Source: Yponomeuta sedellus (lineage: Eukaryota > Arthropoda > Insecta > Lepidoptera > Yponomeutidae). From it: DNA of 64,000 bases. The stretch lies in the NCBI GenBank assembly GCA_934045075.1, contig OW203724.1, forward strand, positions 4,365,908 through 4,429,907, written 5' to 3'. The first letter of the stretch is position 1, and every line of letters begins with the position of its first letter. A model generated the notes under the pieces. That model had not been told where the DNA came from and made no database searches. It was given only the letters and a program-made list of their open reading frames with translations. Below are positions 60,005-64,000 of this stretch, piece by piece. The translations under genes and the position numbers were made by a program.

Positions 60005-60208
60005 ATGCTCTCTGTTTTTTGGGAGTTCATTCCGAAAATTCTTTGTTCGAAATACGGTTCACCAGCGAATGATACTTCGAACGATCAATCGTTCGACGCC
60101 TTATTAAATCGAATGTTTATACACCGACTGCTTGTTGGTGCGATGCCTTGTTACATCGAAAACTTTACTGCGATGCTTTTTAAACGGTTAATTTTATCGA
60201 ATGTTAAT
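60005..60208. other. Unrecognised sequence with internal repeats
   Basis: 'aaatcgaatgtttatacacc' (60106) and 'ttatcgaatgttaatgcacc' (60195) are imperfect copies about 90 bp apart, as are two 'gcgatgc' words. The segment joins abruptly to LINE sequence at about 60209. Confidence 0.4.
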
Positions 60209-61050
60209 GCACCGATTCTTTTGAGTAAAATATTCGAGAAGATAGTTCTAGGTCAACTGCTTACACACTTCAATGACTTCCAACTTCTCCATGGTCAGCA
60301 ATTCGGCTTTACGCAAGGGTGCTCTACAACGGACGCCGGCGTCATGTTAGTTAAACATATATTTAGTGCATGGGAAGATCGCAAGGATGCTATAGGCGTA
60401 TTCTGTGAATTGTCAAAAGCATTTGATTGCGTTGACCATAAAACACTTCTTTTAAAATTAAAGCACTATGGTATAAACGGGAATAGCCTAAAACTTATGA
60501 CATCATATTTAGAAGGAAGAATTCTAAGAGCTGATATAAATAGAACTAAATCTTCAGGGTCAGAGGTCAGGATAGGAGTACCACAGGGATCGATTTTGGG
60601 GCCGTTCCTCTTCCTCGTATATGTAAATGATTTGCCGTTCATGGTTCAAAATATGTCAGAGATAGTATTATTTGCAGATGACACGTCACTTATTTTCAAA
60701 ATTAAGAGACAAGAAGATGACCTTGACAATACTAATGCTGCTCTCTCTCAGGTACTAAACTGGTTTACGTCTAATAACTTATTGTTAAATTCAAAAAAGA
60801 CAAAAAGTATAAAGTTCACTCTACCAAATGTCAAAGTAGTTGACAGCAAAATTATATTGGGAAGGGACAAACTAGACCTTGTCGAAGAGACTGTATTTTT
60901 AGGTATCACACTTGATGCAAAGCTTCAATGGGGTCCTCATATAGAAAAATTGGCAAATAGGCTTAGCTCTGCAGCATATGCTGTTAAAAGAATTAGGGAA
61001 CTAACTGACGTCGCAACTGCCAGGCTTGTTTATTTTAGTTACTTCCATAG
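60209..61050 (+). pseudogene. LINE RT fragment (same family as 22371-25781), cut by gypsy
   Basis: Open frame with 'LSKIFEKIVLGQLLTHFND', 'LSKAFDCVDH', 'GVPQGSILGPFLF' and 'LFADDTSLIF', closely matching the other copy. It starts abruptly in the RT fingers (5'-truncated) and stops exactly at the gypsy LTR after 'ttccatag'. The apparent start codons upstream of 60209 belong to unrelated sequence. Not functional. Confidence 0.9.
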
Positions 61051-61158
61051 TGTTTAGTAATTAGTGTTTAGAGGGCACGGTGGAACGTGCATCAAACGCG
61101 ATGGCTATCAACGAACTGTCTTTAATTACCGTTAGGTGGCGTGTCGGGATATACAACA
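61051..61158 (-). repeat. 3' LTR of the gypsy element (108 bp)
   Basis: Ends are 'tgtt' and 'aaca' on either strand. On the minus strand it begins 'tgttgtatatcccgacacgc', directly after the purine tract 'aaaaggggagagt' (61159-61171). Confidence 0.8.
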
Positions 61159-61171
61159 ACTCTCCCCTTTT

Positions 61172-61416
61172 AGCATCGAAATAACAAACAATCAACTATT
61201 AACTAAAACTTAATCAAAAAAAAAAAGGAACTCTCAAAAAAGAAAAAACTTTCTATAATCAACTCTGGGGATGTCACGTAACCTCGTACACTGGGGCTCA
61301 TTATCATCGTTCGAGCTTTCTGATTCTGTGCCCCTCGTCATTATTGGCGTAGAGAAACTCTGCCCGGTCTCTTCCTCCACTGGTTGCGGCGAGAGGGCGC
61401 ACGGGGGCGTCGCCGG
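61172..61416 (-). other. Gypsy 3' untranslated region
   Basis: Lies between the pol stop and the polypurine tract; no coding seen. Confidence 0.6.
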
Positions 61417-64000
61417 CTAGGGCACGGGCTGTGGCGCCGGTCCAGGTGTAGGTTGCGGTGCTGTCGACAGCACAGCTTGTGATGTTGGTTCAGCTGCGGG
61501 CTGGATCTGCTCTGGTGCGTTGCAGTCTCCCTCCGCGACTATTCTGACAGTGCAGTTCACTGCTTTTGGGGCTTCAGGTGTAAGTACTGCGGAGTCATTA
61601 CTGGTGATTGAGTCAGGAAGGTCAGGTATCAATTCTGGACTCCAGTGATCATATGTACGTTTCTGAAGGTTTTGTGAAGACACCGCGTCCGGTCTTATCT
61701 GATTCACATGCCTGGTCACTTCGCAGTTTAGGTGCGGGATGTGAATTGTGTACATGACATTCCCTGTTTTACTTACAACTATGCCCTTAATCCATACAAA
61801 TTTTTCGTTAGTGGTGTATTTTTTTATCCAAACATTGTCGTTTATTTTAATCTCTTTTCGTGTTGTGCCATGATATTGTTTAACCTGTGAAGACTGATGT
61901 TTTTCTACGGTATGAGCAAGGTCTGTGGTCGCAGGGGATGACTCATTATTGTCATTGGGTTTTAATAAGTCTAACCTAGTTCGTAAAGTCCGTCCATACA
62001 AGATTTCTGCAGGTGATTTTTCTGTGGTGCCGTTCCTAGAGTTTCTGTAGTCAAACAAAAACTTCGCAATTTTTTCTTGAGTAATTTTATTATTTGGACT
62101 CGAGAGTACTATTGTTTTTAAACCCTTCTTCACTATCTTCACGAAGCTTTCAGCCTGCCCGTTACTTGCCGGGTGATAGGCCGGTGATAATACGTGTCTT
62201 ATAACGTTAACTGTGCAGAACTGCGCAAATTCGTGAGAAGTGAACGACGTGCCGTTATCAGTAACTATTGTGTGTGGTATTCCCAATCGTGACATCAAAT
62301 CATACAGTTTACTAATTACTGCTTTGGTGTTGTAAGTAGATGACATTGTAAAGCATTCAACCCATTTGCTGTATGCATCAGCTACAATCAGATACATTTG
62401 GTCCTTGAAAGGGCCTAGAAAATCCAAATGAATCCTATAGAAGGGGTGCGGCGGGTATGGTCAGGGCGCTAGGGGCGCGCGACGCGGGGAGGGCCGCAGT
62501 TGCGCGCAAACAATGCATTCCGCTGTTAACTTCTCGAGAGCTGCGTCTATGCCCGGGAACCAAAAACGTGACCTAGCCTCCGCCTTCATTTTAACTATAC
62601 CGAAATGAGAACTATGCAATTCCTCGCAATTTTTTTCTTGCAATACTGTAGGAATTACGACCTTATGGCCACGCATGAGACACCCATTTTCGTAGGCTAA
62701 CTGTGACCTACAACTGTGATACGCTTTAATGGCTGGGTCAGACATTTTGTCCGGCCAACCATTCTGAACAAAGTGTATGACTTTTTGTAGCAGTGAATCA
62801 CGAGCTATCTCATTGCGCAGTAGATTCAATGTGACTGGCAGGCTGCCGTCGACAACAAAATTAATATACGCGGCGCGGTCCTCGATTTCGCACTCCTCCC
62901 GCACCTCACCGCATGCCCCCGCCGTACTCCCGCTGACCGGTGCGCATGTACGCGATAGGTAGTCGGCGCTATTGTCTGCGCTACGCACGTACTCGATTAC
63001 ATAATTGTAAGCTGATAAGAAAATTGCGTAGCGCTGTAACCGGTTCGCCGATACCTCCGGTATGCCGCGATGCGGACCAAATATCGCAAGCAGCGGCTTG
63101 TGGTCCGTGCGCAAACAAAAAGGCTCGGCTTTGCCATATAAGTATTGGTGGTAACGCCTAACACCGAATATAATGGCTGTAGCTTCTTTTTGTATTTGCG
63201 AATATTTTTTCTCCGCAGGCGACAACGTTCTAGACGCAAATGAAATAGGTCTTTCGCAACCGTCACTACATACTTGCGACAAAATTGCACCTAATCCAGA
63301 TGGGGAGGCGTCCACGGTTAAAATTAACTTAGCAGTGACATCGAAGTGTGCCAGAACCTGTTCAGATACTAACATTGTTTTTATCTTATTAAATGCGTCA
63401 TTATGAGCACAAGTCCACTCCCATTTAGTATTTTTGTGAAGTAAATCATACAATGGGCTCAATATTGATGAAGCGTTGGGAACAAAACTGCGATAGTAAT
63501 TCACAAGGCCGAGGAACGACTGTAACTGTTGAACATTTGTTGGTTCTGGCGCTTCTAACATTGCTCTGACCTTATCTGGGGATTTTCGCAGACCGTATTT
63601 GTCAATGACATAACCCAGATAACTTATTTGGTTTTTGAAAAATTCGCATTTATGCATCTGAACTGTAAGCCCCGCGTCTTGTAATTTTTGTAAAACTGAC
63701 GTTAACCTTTCCTTGTGCTGAGACTTGTCAGCCCCAGTGATTAGGATATCATCCTGGAAGCACAACACGCCATCCATGCCAGCCAGCAGACACTCCATGG
63801 CACGCTGGAATATCGCTGCTGCGCTGGACAGGCCAAATACCATTCTTGTGTATTTAAACAGGCCTCGATGCGTGTTGATACAAGTTAGGTGTTGTGAATC
63901 TTCAGACAGCAAGAATTGATTATAAGCCATCGAGAGGTCTAATTTAGTGAATTGTTTGCCGCCGTGTAACTTAGAAAATAGTTCATCGACGGTAGGCAGT
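61417..64000 (-). pseudogene. Gypsy pol: RT, RNase H, integrase, with one in-frame stop
   Basis: A single minus-strand frame enters from the right edge with RT ('VDELFSKLHGGKQFTKLDLS', catalytic 'CFQDDILI'). RNase H follows ('LTVDASPSGLGAILSQ', 'QKEATAIIFG', 'LRTDHKPL', 'ADYLSR'). The integrase zinc region has 'ELHSSHFG' and 'CIVC', and the core has 'DAYSKWVECF', 'VTDNGTSFTSHEF' and 'HPASNGQAESF'. The tail is Pro/Gln-rich. The only break I see is TGA at 62461-62463, between the zinc region and the core, where relatives usually have Trp. The enzyme set would copy and integrate the element. The stop probably prevents a full polyprotein here. Confidence 0.9.

Larger units (their letters stand above)
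61051..64000 (-). mobile_element. Ty3/gypsy retrotransposon (mag-like), 3' part
   Basis: Minus-strand element running off the right edge. It has a 3' LTR at 61051-61158 (short, as in mag-type elements), a polypurine tract just upstream of it, and pol. It is inserted into the LINE fragment that ends at 61050. Confidence 0.88.

Noticed and set aside
59534..60030. Three minus-strand frames with a repeated Ala/Ser/Arg peptide
   Set aside because: The repetition comes from the 82-bp tandem duplication on the other strand.
60005..61057. A 350-codon gene starting at 60005
   Set aside because: The first about 68 codons are unrelated to the LINE RT that follows; the frame is open across the joint by chance.

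Overview
The window looks like insect nuclear DNA, most likely from a moth or butterfly. The evidence is one widely spaced gene with small GC-rich exons in AT-rich introns, plus a dense load of BEL/Pao, mag-like Ty3/gypsy, mariner, RTE and CR1/Jockey-type elements, tRNA- and 5S-rRNA-derived SINEs and short tails typical of lepidopteran repeats. No bacterial features, CRISPR arrays or free-standing RNA genes were found. The order is inferred from repeat style, not from a species marker.

The only host gene I can support is a class VI P4-ATPase (ATP11-like phospholipid flippase) on the + strand. Thirteen exons can be joined in phase from 29034 to 59758 (2,729 nt, about 909 codons). They run from the segment just before TM1, through the actuator, phosphorylation, nucleotide-binding and hinge motifs, to TM6. 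The first exon(s) and the TM7-TM10/C-terminal exons are not in the window or were not found. One intron (39872-42963) uses a GC donor. The last visible exon carries an 82-bp tandem duplication that copies its own splice donor. Another intron holds a (GATA)n array of about 3.7 kb beginning 28 nt after the donor.

Layout. 1-8,970: old repeats, including a 2.3-kb TIR transposon (2271-4573) inserted in a decayed LINE, and a (TATG)n array. 8,972-13,759: a gag-less BEL/Pao element with paired LTRs and a perfect 5-bp target duplication. 13,760-22,080: SINEs, an RTE fragment inside a TIR-bounded element, and a solo LTR that itself holds a nested insertion with a 12-bp duplication. 22,081-25,845: a 5S-type SINE split by a 3.4-kb LINE with an open endonuclease/reverse-transcriptase frame. 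27,395-28,960: a decayed mariner inside another repeat, a second copy of which (59,068-59,420) lacks the mariner. 29,034-59,758: the flippase gene with repeat-filled introns. 60,209-64,000: a LINE fragment interrupted by a mag-like gypsy element that runs off the right edge.

I found no convincing undescribed multi-gene system. The more unusual signals are the duplicated splice donor, the giant GATA array and its apparent origin in a retroelement tail, the 5S-rRNA-like SINE family, and the several layers of nested insertions whose joints can be read directly.
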